Shown in pieces: positions 47,983 to 58,423 of a DNA stretch of 64,000 bases. The translations under genes were made by a program, and so were the position numbers. The stretch covers positions 1 through 64,000 of the forward strand of contig NZ_JAUXOD010000025.1 of NCBI RefSeq assembly GCF_030682515.1. The letters are read 5' to 3'. The notes beneath the pieces were generated by a model. That model had not been told where the DNA came from. It made no database searches and saw nothing but the letters and a program-made list of their open reading frames with translations. The stretch's first letter is position 1. Each line of letters opens with the position of its first letter. This DNA is from Hoeflea sp. Lineage in GTDB: Bacteria > Pseudomonadota > Alphaproteobacteria > Rhizobiales > Rhizobiaceae.

Positions 47983-48041
47983 CTTCGATCCTGTCGGGGT
48001 CGACGGCTGTCGGTCTCGACCTGCCTGCTGACGGAGTCCTG

Positions 48042-48965
48042 ATGTCGATTACCAATCCGCTGCCCACCTCCATCGATGAAACGCTGGCCATGCTCCAGGC
48101 CCATGATTATGTGGCAAGCAAAGCGCTGGCCACGGTGCTGTTTCTGGCGCTCAGGATGAAACGTCCGCTGTTTCTCGAGGGCGAGGCGGGCGTCGGCAAG
48201 ACCGAGATCGCCAAGGTCCTGGCCAAGGCGCTGGACCGGCCGCTGATCCGGCTGCAGTGCTATGAAGGGCTCGATGTCTCCTCGGCGGTCTATGAGTGGA
48301 ACTACCCGGCGCAGATGCTGGAGATCCGGCTGGCCGAAGCCACCGGCGAGGATGACCGGTCGACCATCGAGCGCAACATCTTCTCCGAACGCCACCTGAT
48401 CCGACGCCCCGTGCTGCAGGCGCTGGAAGGCACAGGCGGACGCGCTCCGGTGTTCCTGATCGACGAGCTCGACCGCACCGACGAGGCGTTCGAGGCGTTC
48501 CTGCTGGAGATCCTGTCGGACTATCAGGTGACGATCCCCGAACTCGGCACGATTGTCGCCGAGGAGCCGCCGATCGTCATCATCACCACCAACCGCACCC
48601 GCGAGATCCACGATGCGCTCAAGCGCCGGTGCCTCTATCACTGGGTCGACTATCCCAGCGCCGCCGTCGAGCTCGAAATCGTCCGTCTCAAGGCGCCCGG
48701 CTGCCACGAGGAGCTGTCGCGGCAGGTGGTGGCCTTCGTGCAGAAGCTGAGGCAGATGGATCTGTTCAAGAGCCCCGGCGTGGCCGAGACCATCGACTGG
48801 GCCACGGCCTTGACCGAACTCGACCGGCTGGCGCTCGATCCCGAGACCGTGTCCGACACGCTCGGCACGCTGCTCAAATATCAGGACGACATCGCCCGCA
48901 TCGAGAGCGGCGCGGGCCGCGAGATGCTGGCCGAAGTGAAGGCCGAGCTGGCGCGGGCGCTCTGA
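48042..48965 (+). CDS. MoxR-family AAA+ ATPase (CoxD-like)
   Basis: 307 residues. Walker A GEAGVGKT at residues 47-54, Walker B VFLIDELDR, sensor ITTNRTREIHDALKRRC, and the C-terminal lid. MoxR/CoxD ATPases act with VWA proteins as chaperones for metal insertion, in the carbon monoxide dehydrogenase system for the copper-sulfur-molybdenum site. ATG at 48042 with ggag. Its TGA overlaps the next ATG (TGATG). Confidence 0.92.
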   Translation: MSITNPLPTSIDETLAMLQAHDYVASKALATVLFLALRMKRPLFLEGEAGVGKTEIAKVLAKALDRPLIRLQCYEGLDVSSAVYEWNYPAQMLEIRLAEATGEDDRSTIERNIFSERHLIRRPVLQALEGTGGRAPVFLIDELDRTDEAFEAFLLEILSDYQVTIPELGTIVAEEPPIVIITTNRTREIHDALKRRCLYHWVDYPSAAVELEIVRLKAPGCHEELSRQVVAFVQKLRQMDLFKSPGVAETIDWATALTELDRLALDPETVSDTLGTLLKYQDDIARIESGAGREMLAEVKAELARAL

Positions 48966-50227
48966 TGGCGCAAGCCGGAATCGCCACCCCGAAAGCAACC
49001 GAAAACGCCGCCGGCAACGCCATTGTCTTCCGGGAAGGCGACGGGCGGATTGTCGACAACATCGTCTACTTCGCCCGGGTGCTGCGCAAGGCGGGGCTGA
49101 AGGTGGGGCCGGCGGCGGTGCGCGACGCGGTGGAGGCGGTGCAGATCGCCGGAATCGGCAGCCGCGAGGAATTCTACTGGGTGCTGCATTCGGTCTTCGT
49201 CAAGCGGCGCGAGGACCACCAGGTGTTCGACCAGGCGTTCCGGCTGTTCTGGCGGACACGCGATCTGGTCGAGAAGATGATCGCCATGTTCTCGCCCGTG
49301 GCGATGGAGACCGTCCGGCGGGAGAAGCTGAAAGCCGGGGAGACCCGCGTCAGCCAGGCGCTGTTCGAGGGGCACGAGAAGGCCCGGCCGCCGGAAGACA
49401 AGCCGATCATCGACATCGACGCGCGCGAGACGGTGTCGGGCAACGAGGTGCTCAGGCAGCAGGATTTCGCCCAGATGACGGCCGCCGAACTTGCCGAGGC
49501 CAAGCGCGCGATCGCCGCGCTCTCGCTGCCTTTCGACCTGGTGGAGACCCGGCGCTTCAGGCCGTCGACGCAGCCCAGGCGGATCGATCCGCGCGCCACC
49601 ATGCGCGCCGCCATGCGCACCGGCGGCGACCTGATCCTGCCCCGGTTCCGCAAGCGCAAGACCGTGCATCCGCCGCTGGTCATCATCGCCGACATCTCCG
49701 GATCGATGAGCCAGTACACGCGGATCTTCCTGCATTTCATGCATGTGCTGAGCGAGAAGCGGCGCGGCGTTCACACCTTCCTGTTCGGCACGCGGCTCAC
49801 CAACATCACCCGGCAGATGCGTCACAAGGATCCCGACGAGGCGGTGGACCAGTGCACAGGCACAGTCAAGGACTGGTCGGGCGGCACCCGGATCGGCGCG
49901 GCGCTCAAGCTGTTCAACCGGCAATGGTCGCGCCGGGTGCTGGGGCAGGGCGCGCTGGTGATCCTGATCACCGACGGGCTGGAGCGCGATTCCATTGCCG
50001 AACTCGAGGCGGAGATGGACCGTCTGCACCGCTCCTGCCGGAGGCTGATCTGGCTCAATCCGCTGCTCCGGTTCGACGGGTTCGAGGCCCGCGCGCGCGG
50101 CGTGCGTACCATGCTGTCGCATGTCGACGAGTTCCGTCCGGTCCACAATATCGAAGCCATGGCCAGCCTGGTGGCGGCGCTCGGTGAAAAGGATGCGGCC
50201 AAGGCCGATCCGCGCAGATATCTTTGA
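48965..50227 (+). CDS. VWA-domain protein, CoxE-like
   Basis: 420 residues. The N-terminal ~200 are CoxE-like helical sequence (VGPAAVRDAVEAVQIAGIGSREEFYWVLHSVFVKRREDH). The C-terminal VWA domain holds a complete MIDAS: DISGSMSQ, then TDGLERDS. The usual partner of MoxR; the pair works as an assembly chaperone. Overlaps moxR by 1 base. Confidence 0.92.
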   Translation: MAQAGIATPKATENAAGNAIVFREGDGRIVDNIVYFARVLRKAGLKVGPAAVRDAVEAVQIAGIGSREEFYWVLHSVFVKRREDHQVFDQAFRLFWRTRDLVEKMIAMFSPVAMETVRREKLKAGETRVSQALFEGHEKARPPEDKPIIDIDARETVSGNEVLRQQDFAQMTAAELAEAKRAIAALSLPFDLVETRRFRPSTQPRRIDPRATMRAAMRTGGDLILPRFRKRKTVHPPLVIIADISGSMSQYTRIFLHFMHVLSEKRRGVHTFLFGTRLTNITRQMRHKDPDEAVDQCTGTVKDWSGGTRIGAALKLFNRQWSRRVLGQGALVILITDGLERDSIAELEAEMDRLHRSCRRLIWLNPLLRFDGFEARARGVRTMLSHVDEFRPVHNIEAMASLVAALGEKDAAKADPRRYL

Positions 50228-50302
50228 GTGATGGCCCCGGTTCCGACTTGAATTCGTCATGCGGCGAGGGTCATAGTTGGACATGAGGCGATGGAGGCAG
50301 AC

Positions 50303-50674
50303 ATGACGTCCCGCGATTCAATCCGAACGGATGCACTGCCTTCGGGCGGCAGCGCCGAGGACCAGCTCGATCCGCTGATGCTGGCCGAGCGCTGGATGCG
50401 CGATGGTCGCCAGGTGGCGATGGCCACCGTGATCGAGACCTGGGGTTCGGCGCCGCGTCCCGTCGGCAGCCATCTGGTGATCGATGCGGACGGCAATTTC
50501 ACGGGCTCGGTGTCGGGCGGCTGCGTCGAGGGCGCGGTGATCGCCGAAGCCGCCGACGTGATCGCAAGCGGCGCGCCGAAGATGCTCGAGTTCGGCGTGG
50601 CCGACGAGACCGCCTGGCGGGTGGGGCTGTCCTGCGGCGGCAGGATCCAGGTCTATCTCGAGCGGGTCGGCTGA
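50303..50674 (+). CDS. XdhC/CoxI-family protein, N-terminal half
   Basis: 123 residues. The XdhC_CoxI domain: ATVIETWGSAPRPVGSHLVID, GSVSGGCVEGAVI, and FGVADETAWRVGLSCGGRI. In most genomes this is fused to a Rossmann domain; here that is a separate next gene overlapping by TGATG. XdhC handles sulfuration and delivery of the molybdenum cofactor to xanthine dehydrogenase-type enzymes. ATG at 50303 with gagg; 50291 is an alternative. Confidence 0.88.
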   Translation: MTSRDSIRTDALPSGGSAEDQLDPLMLAERWMRDGRQVAMATVIETWGSAPRPVGSHLVIDADGNFTGSVSGGCVEGAVIAEAADVIASGAPKMLEFGVADETAWRVGLSCGGRIQVYLERVG

Positions 50675-51363
50675 TGGATCCCAATCTGCTCACCAGCCTT
50701 AATGCGGCGCGGCGCGGCCGGCAGGCGGCGATCCTGATTACCGGTCTGGACGATGGCAGCAGCCGTCTGGTGATGCGCGGCGATACGGTCACGGGCGATC
50801 TGGGCGCGGCCCTAAGCAAGGCCTTTCTCAGCGGAAAATCCGGGACGGTAGAGACCGAGCACGGGCGGTATTTTCTCAATGTGCATCTGCCCGCGCCGCG
50901 GATGGTGATCATCGGCGCGGTGCATATCTCGCAGGCGCTGGCGCCGATGGCGGCGATGACCGGGTTTGACGTGAAGGTGATCGACCCGCGGACGGCGTTT
51001 GCCACCGAAGACCGGTTTTCAAGCGTCGATCTCGTGGCCGACTGGCCGGAGGACGCGCTGAGCGACAGGCCCATTGATGCGTTCACGGCGCTGGTGGCGG
51101 TGACCCATGATCCGAAGATCGACGACTGGCCGCTGATCTCGGCGCTTCGGGCCCAGGCGTTCTATGTCGGCGCGCTCGGTTCGCGTAAGACCCACGCGAA
51201 GCGAGTTGAGCGGCTTGCGCAGGCGGGGCTCGGCGAGGATCAGATCGCCCGGATCGCGGCTCCCATCGGGCTCGACATCGGCGCCCAGAGCCCTGAGGAG
51301 ATCGCGGTGGCCATTCTCGCGCAGGCGATTGCGGCGCTGCGCAAAGATCCGGGCGGCGCCTGA
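50674..51363 (+). CDS. XdhC Rossmann-domain protein
   Basis: 229 residues. Rossmann signature with MVIIGAVHISQALAPMAAMTGFDVKVIDPRTAFAT, then GALGSRKTHAKRVERLAQAGL and IGLDIGAQSPEEIAVAILAQ at the end. It is the C-terminal XdhC_C half, split from the previous gene. Probably forms a hetero-complex with it. Confidence 0.88.
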   Translation: MDPNLLTSLNAARRGRQAAILITGLDDGSSRLVMRGDTVTGDLGAALSKAFLSGKSGTVETEHGRYFLNVHLPAPRMVIIGAVHISQALAPMAAMTGFDVKVIDPRTAFATEDRFSSVDLVADWPEDALSDRPIDAFTALVAVTHDPKIDDWPLISALRAQAFYVGALGSRKTHAKRVERLAQAGLGEDQIARIAAPIGLDIGAQSPEEIAVAILAQAIAALRKDPGGA

Positions 51364-51366
51364 GCC

Positions 51367-53007
51367 ATGATCTTCGGCCCGGTTGCTCTCGAACACTCGG
51401 AAGGCGCGGTCCTGGGGCATTCCCTGGCGGTGGGCACGTTGCGGCTGAAGAAGGGCCATGTGCTCAACGCGACAGACCTGATGCTGCTCGGCCAGGGCGG
51501 GATCACGGAGGTGATCGTGGCGCGGCTCGAAGCGGGCGACGTCGGCGAGGATGCGGCCGCCGAGGCGCTGGCGCAGGCCTTTTCCGGCGCCCATATCCGC
51601 GCCGCCAATGCGTCGACCGGCCGGGTCAATCTGCACGCGACGGGCGCCGGACTGTTTCGCGCAGAGCGGCTGCTGGTCGATCATTTCAACGGCATCGATC
51701 CGGCCATAACCTTCGCCTGCCTGGCCGACCAGACGCCGGTGCAGCCCGGCGAGATGGTGGCCACCATCAAGATCATTCCGCTGGCGGTGGCGGGCGCTTC
51801 GCTCAGGCAGGCGCAATCGGCCATTTCGGCGCGCGGCATGGCAAGGATCCTGCCGTTCAAGCCGGTGCGCGCCGGGCTGATCGCCACCATGCTGCCGACG
51901 CTCAAGCCCCAGGTCATGGACAAGACGCGCTGGCTGCTGGAGAGCCGGCTCGCGCCCAGCGGCTCGAGCCTTGCCGAGGAAAGCCGGGTCGCCCACGAGG
52001 CCGATGCGCTCAGCGCCGAGATCGTCCGGATGGCGGGCTCCCTCGACCTGATCGTCATCTTCGGCGCCTCGGCCGTCACCGACATTCAGGATGTGGTGCC
52101 ATCGGCCATCCGCAAGGCGGGCGGCAGGGTGGAACAGGTCGGCATGCCGGTCGATCCGGGCAATCTGCTGGTGCTGGGGTCGGTGGGCGAGGTGCCCGTG
52201 ATCGGCGCGCCCGGCTGCGCCCGCAGTCCCAAGGAAAACGGCTTCGACTGGGTGCTGGCCCGCATCCTGACCGGGCAGACGCCCTCGGCGCAGGACATCA
52301 CCCGCATGGGCGTGGGCGGGCTGCTCACGGAAATCGCCACCCGGCCGCAGCCACGGCAGCCGGAGCCTGCCCAGGGCGAAACCGGTTCGAAGTTCCCGGT
52401 GGGCGTGGTGCTGCTGGCCGCAGGCCGGGCGAGCCGGATGGGGGAGGCGGCGGGCCACAAGCTCTTGGCCTCGTTCGAGGGCGAGACCCTGATCCGACGG
52501 ATGGCGCGCACCGCGCTTGCCTCCAAGGCCGCCGCGACCATCGTGGTGACCGGCCATCGCGGCGCGGAGATTGCGGCCGAGCTGGATGGCCTCGATGTCG
52601 GCCTGACGGCCAATCCGGACTTCGCCTCCGGCATGGCGTCGTCGCTCAGGCGCGGCCTCGAGGCGCTGGATGGCGCGGTGGCGGGCGCGCTGGTGCTCTT
52701 GGGCGACATGCCGGCTCTCAGGCCGGAGCACCTTGATCTTCTGATCGACAGCTTTGCCCAGGCCCGCGGCCGGGCCGTCGTGCGGGCCTGCGACGGCGAG
52801 CGGCGCGGCAATCCGGTGATCCTGCCGCGCGCGGCCTTTGCGGATGCGATGCGACTCCATGGCGATGTCGGTGCCCGCGCCCTGATCGAGAGCGGCGCCT
52901 GGCCGGTGATCGATGTCGAGATCGGGCCGGCGGCGCGGATCGACGTGGACACGCCGGAGGCCGTGCTGGCAGCCGGCGGCATGATCGAAGCCGGGGAGCC
53001 GGGCTAA
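51367..53007 (+). CDS. Molybdopterin-binding domain / MocA-like nucleotidyltransferase fusion
   Basis: 546 residues. Residues ~1-340 are a molybdopterin-binding MoeA/CinA-like region (IPLAVAGASLRQAQSAISARGM, IVIFGASAVTDIQDVVPSAIR, VIGAPGCARSPKENGFDWVLARIL). Residues ~350-540 are a MobA/MocA nucleotidyltransferase: VVLLAAGRASRMGEAAGHKLL, LVLLGDMPAL and GNPVILP. MocA-type enzymes add CMP or GMP to the cofactor for xanthine dehydrogenase or CO dehydrogenase class enzymes. It starts 3 bases after the split XdhC gene, continuing the maturation operon. Confidence 0.9.
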   Translation: MIFGPVALEHSEGAVLGHSLAVGTLRLKKGHVLNATDLMLLGQGGITEVIVARLEAGDVGEDAAAEALAQAFSGAHIRAANASTGRVNLHATGAGLFRAERLLVDHFNGIDPAITFACLADQTPVQPGEMVATIKIIPLAVAGASLRQAQSAISARGMARILPFKPVRAGLIATMLPTLKPQVMDKTRWLLESRLAPSGSSLAEESRVAHEADALSAEIVRMAGSLDLIVIFGASAVTDIQDVVPSAIRKAGGRVEQVGMPVDPGNLLVLGSVGEVPVIGAPGCARSPKENGFDWVLARILTGQTPSAQDITRMGVGGLLTEIATRPQPRQPEPAQGETGSKFPVGVVLLAAGRASRMGEAAGHKLLASFEGETLIRRMARTALASKAAATIVVTGHRGAEIAAELDGLDVGLTANPDFASGMASSLRRGLEALDGAVAGALVLLGDMPALRPEHLDLLIDSFAQARGRAVVRACDGERRGNPVILPRAAFADAMRLHGDVGARALIESGAWPVIDVEIGPAARIDVDTPEAVLAAGGMIEAGEPG

Positions 53008-53165
53008 CCGACGGCGGGCTTGCGCCGGGAGTCTGCGCGGCAGCGGTCGGAGCAGTATTTGACCTCGTCCCAGACGCGCGCCCATTTGCGCCGCCAGGCA
53101 AAAGGGCGGTTGCAGTGGGCGCAGGTCTTTCGGGGAAGATCGGACTTGGCGATATGCTTGGGCAT
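53004..53165 (-). CDS. DUF2256 small zinc-binding protein
   Basis: 53 residues: MPKHIAKSDLPRKTCAHCNRPFAWRRKW, then YCSDRCRA. The CxxC...CxxxC set suggests a zinc ribbon. Function unknown. ATG at 53165; tail-to-tail overlap of 4 bases with the MocA fusion. Confidence 0.85.
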   Translation of the reverse strand: MPKHIAKSDLPRKTCAHCNRPFAWRRKWARVWDEVKYCSDRCRADSRRKPAVG

Positions 53166-53275
53166 GACGACGATATGGCGCAGGGCGGATCCAAGGCAAG
53201 CGCGGCGACGCAATCGGCGCCAGCCTAAGCATCGGCTAACCCGCGCGGGACGATGCAGGGAATGGGGAGAGCGGA

Positions 53276-53629
53276 ATGGACAATGACCTCATCCGCGAGA
53301 TGTTCGACAGCCTGGGCGAGGTGACGATCAAGCGCATGTTCGGCGGCAAGGGCATCTACCGTGACGGCAGGATCCTGGCGCTGGAGGTGGATGGCGAGAT
53401 CCTGCTCAAGGCGGATGCCGGGAGCGCCGCGTCCTTCAGCGCGGCGGGGGCCAGGCAATGGGTCTATGAGGGCAAGGCGCGGGCCGGGCCGGTGGCGATG
53501 CCCTACTGGTCGATCCCCGAGGCGGCGCTCGATGATCCGGACGAACTGGCGCAGTGGGTCAGGCTCGCCTGGGAGGCGGCGCTCAGGGCGAAGACGCCGC
53601 AGGCCCGAGCGCCCAAAAGACGCCCATGA
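53276..53629 (+). CDS. TfoX/Sxy N-terminal domain protein
   Basis: 117 residues: LIREMFDSLGEVTIKRMFGGKGIYRDGRILALEVDGEILLKAD and MPYWSIPEAALDDPDELAQWVRLAWEAAL are the TfoX_N pattern. In gammaproteobacteria Sxy helps activate competence genes; here it is a lone N-terminal domain with unknown role. ATG at 53276. Confidence 0.88.
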   Translation: MDNDLIREMFDSLGEVTIKRMFGGKGIYRDGRILALEVDGEILLKADAGSAASFSAAGARQWVYEGKARAGPVAMPYWSIPEAALDDPDELAQWVRLAWEAALRAKTPQARAPKRRP

Positions 53630-53631
53630 AA

Positions 53632-53659
53632 AAGCCGCCGGCATCTCTGCCGGCGGCTT
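53632..53659 (-). terminator. Terminator between TfoX and helicase genes
   Basis: Perfect stem agccgccggc / gccggcggct (53633-53658), loop atctct. On the minus strand it runs into ttttt, so it ends the helicase transcript. Confidence 0.8.
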
Positions 53660-53682
53660 GATCGATCAGCGATGCGGCGGCC

Positions 53683-55296
<1,614 letters not shown>

Positions 55297-55592
55297 TTGA
55301 GAGCGTTTTCCGTTTCGGAGATTGCGACGATGCGCGGGCGCGCGATCTCTGCGCGAACCCAGTGAGCCCCGCATAGTCGCTGCAGTGCGTTAAGTCAAGG
55401 AAAAGCCCGGAATTGCGCCGCCTTGCCGCATGGCCGACCTGTGCAGGCCTTACAAATTTCAAGGCCGCCGGGCCGACAAACAGGCACGACACTTTCACCC
55501 TCCCTGACAGGGCATTGCAGTGAACCGCAGGGAGCCTGGCTGCGTGAAAGGGTGCGCAGGGGGCTTTCACTGCACACAACGGAGTTAATTTC

Positions 55593-56084
55593 ATGAAACT
55601 GATCAAGACAATCGCAGCTGCCTTTATTGCAATGGGCCTTGCAGGCGGATCGGCTCTGGCCGGATCCCATTCCAAGGACATCGTTGACACGGCGGCCGGT
55701 ACCGACGGTTTTGCGACGCTGGTGGCAGCGGTGCAGGCAGCGGGCCTGGTGGATACTTTGAAGGGCGAAGGACCTTTCACCGTCTTCGCCCCGACCGATG
55801 CGGCTTTTGCAGCCCTCGGAACCACAGTGGAAGACCTGCTCAAGCCGGAGAACAAGGACAAGTTGGTCGCCGTTCTCACCTATCACGTGGTTGCGGGCAA
55901 GGTGATGTCGACCGATCTGGTCGACGATTCCACGCCGGCCACCGTTCAGGGCTCGACGGTCGCGATCGACCTCGACAATGGCGCCATGGTCAATGACGCC
56001 AAGGTGGTAACCGCCGACATCGAAACCTCGAACGGCGTGATCCACGTGATCGACAAGGTTCTGGTGCCGGAAGGCGTGCTGTAA
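55593..56084 (+). CDS. Secreted fasciclin-domain protein
   Basis: 163 residues with a signal peptide ([24 protein letters not shown]). One FAS1 domain: [36 protein letters not shown] and [19 protein letters not shown], then [20 protein letters not shown]1 proteins are adhesion-type surface or periplasmic proteins; role here unknown. The upstream 296-base spacer to the helicase start shows no gene. A terminator follows. Confidence 0.93.
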   Translation: MKLIKTIAAAFIAMGLAGGSALAGSHSKDIVDTAAGTDGFATLVAAVQAAGLVDTLKGEGPFTVFAPTDAAFAALGTTVEDLLKPENKDKLVAVLTYHVVAGKVMSTDLVDDSTPATVQGSTVAIDLDNGAMVNDAKVVTADIETSNGVIHVIDKVLVPEGVL

Positions 56085-56110
56085 GCACAGCTCGACGCAT
56101 CTGGGTTACG

Positions 56111-56140
56111 GGGGGCCGCGCCAGTGCGGCCCCTTTTTTA
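56111..56140 (+). terminator. Terminator after fasciclin gene
   Basis: ggggccgc / gcggcccc stem (56112-56133) followed by six T. Confidence 0.88.
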
Positions 56141-56163
56141 TGTGAGAACCTCAGCGTCCCGGA

Positions 56164-57462
56164 TCAGTCGGAGACAAGCAACGGCTGAAGCTTCCGGGCG
56201 ACCTTGAGGTAGCGCATCGGATCGATCGCATCGCCGTGGCGGCGGATTTCATAATGCAGATGCGGGCCGGTGGAGCGGCCGGTCGAGCCGGATTTGCCGA
56301 TGCGCGCGCCCATGCCTACCGTGTCGCCCTCGCGCACTTCGACATGCGACAAATGCGCATAGCGGGTGGTGATGCCGTTGCCGTGGTCGATCTCGACCAT
56401 CTTGCCGTAGCCGCCATTGCGGCCGGCGTGGGTGACGATGCCGGATCCGGACGAGTAGATCGGCGTCCCGGTCGGGGTGCGGAAATCGATGCCGCCATGA
56501 AAGGCGAGGCGGCCCAGGAACGGATCCTTGCGATTGCCGAATTTCGAGGTGATGTCGCGTCCCGGGGCGGGGATGCCGATCGGCAGCTTGCGGGCGTGGT
56601 TCCTCACCGAATCTAGCCGGGTGAGCGCCTGGTCGAGATCCTCGAGCGTTGCTTCGAAAGCCGTGGGATCGTTGGGGTGCAGGAACGGACCGCCGATAGC
56701 GCTGTCCTCGGCCACCGCGAACGGCAGGCCTGCGTCCGTGATGATCTCGTCGATCTCGGACGCGGTCTCGAAGGCGTCTATCGCCAGCCCCTGCATCCGT
56801 TCGATCTGGTCGCGCTCGATGGACTTGAGCGACAGGGTGACGGTCGAGAAGATCCGGTCGGCCCTTTCGCTGACGGATTCCGCACTGCCCGTGACGCCGG
56901 ACGCGAAGGCGAGCGGGTTGATGCTTAACACAGCCGGATCCGAGACCGCCTGCGGCTGGGCAGCGAGGGCGGCGAGGCGCTGGGTCTTGCTGGTGCCTGT
57001 GGAAAGAGCTGCCTGTTTCTTCGGGCTTTCGACGGGGACCGGGATATCGGATGGGCCGGCGTCGACCCGGTCCAGCAGCGGGCCGAGCTTGCCGTGGCGG
57101 TTGGAGAGCGCATTCTGCCGGGCGATCAGTTCGGCCACCTTCTCCTCCATCAGCTGCTGGTCGAGCAGCTGCCGGCTGGTGACCCTGTCGACCTGGGAGC
57201 GCAAGGCGGCGATGCGGTCTTCATAGGCGTGCTGCATCCGCGCCTGGCGCGCCATCGAGGCGCCGATCAGATCGTCCCGCAGCACCAGGTAGGAGGTTGC
57301 GGCGAGATAGCCGATGGCGACGACGCCGAGGACCGACATGCACAGCCCGGCGATCCACGGCCTGATCGTCATGTGCCGGATGGTGTCACCACTGGCGAAG
57401 ATGATCGTATGGGAACGTTTTGGCCGTTTGCCAAAGACGCGGCTGTCCTGTCTCTGCGACAC
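56164..57462 (-). CDS. M23 metallopeptidase with membrane anchor
   Basis: 432 residues from a GTG at 57462 with gagga. Membrane segment near residues 35-60 (IAGLCMSVLGVVAIGYLAATSYLVL), a coiled-coil stretch to residue ~125, then a C-terminal LytM/M23 domain: GRDITSKFGNRKDPF, FHGGIDFRTPTGTPIYSSGSG, and HLHYEIRRHGDAIDP. The zinc ligands (FHGGID, HLHYE) are intact, so it should be an active cell-wall endopeptidase rather than an EnvC-like activator. It probably takes part in cell division or wall remodelling. Confidence 0.9.
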   Translation of the reverse strand: MSQRQDSRVFGKRPKRSHTIIFASGDTIRHMTIRPWIAGLCMSVLGVVAIGYLAATSYLVLRDDLIGASMARQARMQHAYEDRIAALRSQVDRVTSRQLLDQQLMEEKVAELIARQNALSNRHGKLGPLLDRVDAGPSDIPVPVESPKKQAALSTGTSKTQRLAALAAQPQAVSDPAVLSINPLAFASGVTGSAESVSERADRIFSTVTLSLKSIERDQIERMQGLAIDAFETASEIDEIITDAGLPFAVAEDSAIGGPFLHPNDPTAFEATLEDLDQALTRLDSVRNHARKLPIGIPAPGRDITSKFGNRKDPFLGRLAFHGGIDFRTPTGTPIYSSGSGIVTHAGRNGGYGKMVEIDHGNGITTRYAHLSHVEVREGDTVGMGARIGKSGSTGRSTGPHLHYEIRRHGDAIDPMRYLKVARKLQPLLVSD

Positions 57463-57573
57463 TGAATATTTCCTCGTCAGAACGGTTTGCCGTTGAGTGA
57501 TCGAGGGTGATTACATCCTGTTAAGGTTAATAAATATTTGAGCCCGCGGCAGGGCGGTGCCGATTGCGGCACT

Positions 57574-58401
57574 TTATGACATGTTCTGGCTCGACAGCGC
57601 GCGGTAGAAGGTGGGGGTGAGGCCGGCTGCCGCGCGGGCGAGGTCGTTGAAGGGCGGTTTTGGCGCGCCCCTGAAGTTCGCTCTCACCAAAAGCCTGAAG
57701 GTTTCGGCCGCATCCTTGCCCTCGCGGGCACACAGGAAGCGGAACCATTTGGCGCCGATGGCGACATGCTTCTTCTCGTCCTCGTAGATCACGTCGAGCA
57801 CGGCCGCACTTTCCTCGTCGCCCGCCTCGCGCATCTTGGCCCTGAGCGAAGGCGTCACGTCGAGGCCTCTGGCTTCGAGAATGAGCGGCACCACGGCCAG
57901 CCGCGCGGTCAGGTCGTTGCGGGTGTCGTGCGCCGCCTGCCACAATCCGTCATGGGCGGGCACGTCGCCGTAATCCGCACCCAGTGCACGAAGCCGCTCC
58001 CGCACCATGTTGAAATGCTTGGCTTCCTCGAAGGCCACTTGCATCCAGCCGTCGAAGAAGCTCTGCGGCATGGGGGCGGTGGCAAAGCGCGCGACGATGT
58101 CGAGCGCCAGGTCGGTGGCGTTGAGTTCGATATGGGCGATGGCGTGCAGCAGCGCGATCCGCCCGTGCGGCGAATGCAGCGAACGGCGCTTGACCTGGGT
58201 GGGCGAGACAAGCTCAGGCCGTTCCGGGCGGCCGGGCCTCAGCGGCGGCAGGGTGTCGAGCGGCGACCTCAGCGACAGGCGCCGCCCATGCCAGCGGGTC
58301 GCCACATCCTGGGCCAGCGCGGTCTTGACGTCGAGGTCCGAGGCCAGAATGGCCCTGGCCGCGCCGTCGCGCAGCGACAGAACCGGATTGTCGCCGCTCA
58401 C
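57574..58401 (-). CDS. DUF455 ferritin-like protein
   Basis: 275 residues from a GTG at 58401 that follows the bcp stop by 23 bases and has ggag upstream; an ATG at 58461 inside bcp is an alternative. The middle IALLHAIAHIELNATDLALDIVARF and MQVAFEEAKHFNMVRERL, and later VLDVIYEDEKKHVAIGAKWFRFLC, give the Glu and Glu-x-x-His ligands of a four-helix di-iron ferritin-like fold. Family DUF455 is uncharacterised. It is coupled with the peroxiredoxin gene, suggesting an oxidative-stress or iron role. Confidence 0.85.
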   Translation of the reverse strand: MSGDNPVLSLRDGAARAILASDLDVKTALAQDVATRWHGRRLSLRSPLDTLPPLRPGRPERPELVSPTQVKRRSLHSPHGRIALLHAIAHIELNATDLALDIVARFATAPMPQSFFDGWMQVAFEEAKHFNMVRERLRALGADYGDVPAHDGLWQAAHDTRNDLTARLAVVPLILEARGLDVTPSLRAKMREAGDEESAAVLDVIYEDEKKHVAIGAKWFRFLCAREGKDAAETFRLLVRANFRGAPKPPFNDLARAAAGLTPTFYRALSSQNMS

Positions 58402-58423
58402 CAGACGGGTCTCCGGACCGGGG

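Noticed and set aside
51019-53232. 737-residue minus-strand open frame
   Set aside because: Antisense to the MocA fusion and split XdhC genes, whose motifs are intact on the plus strand.
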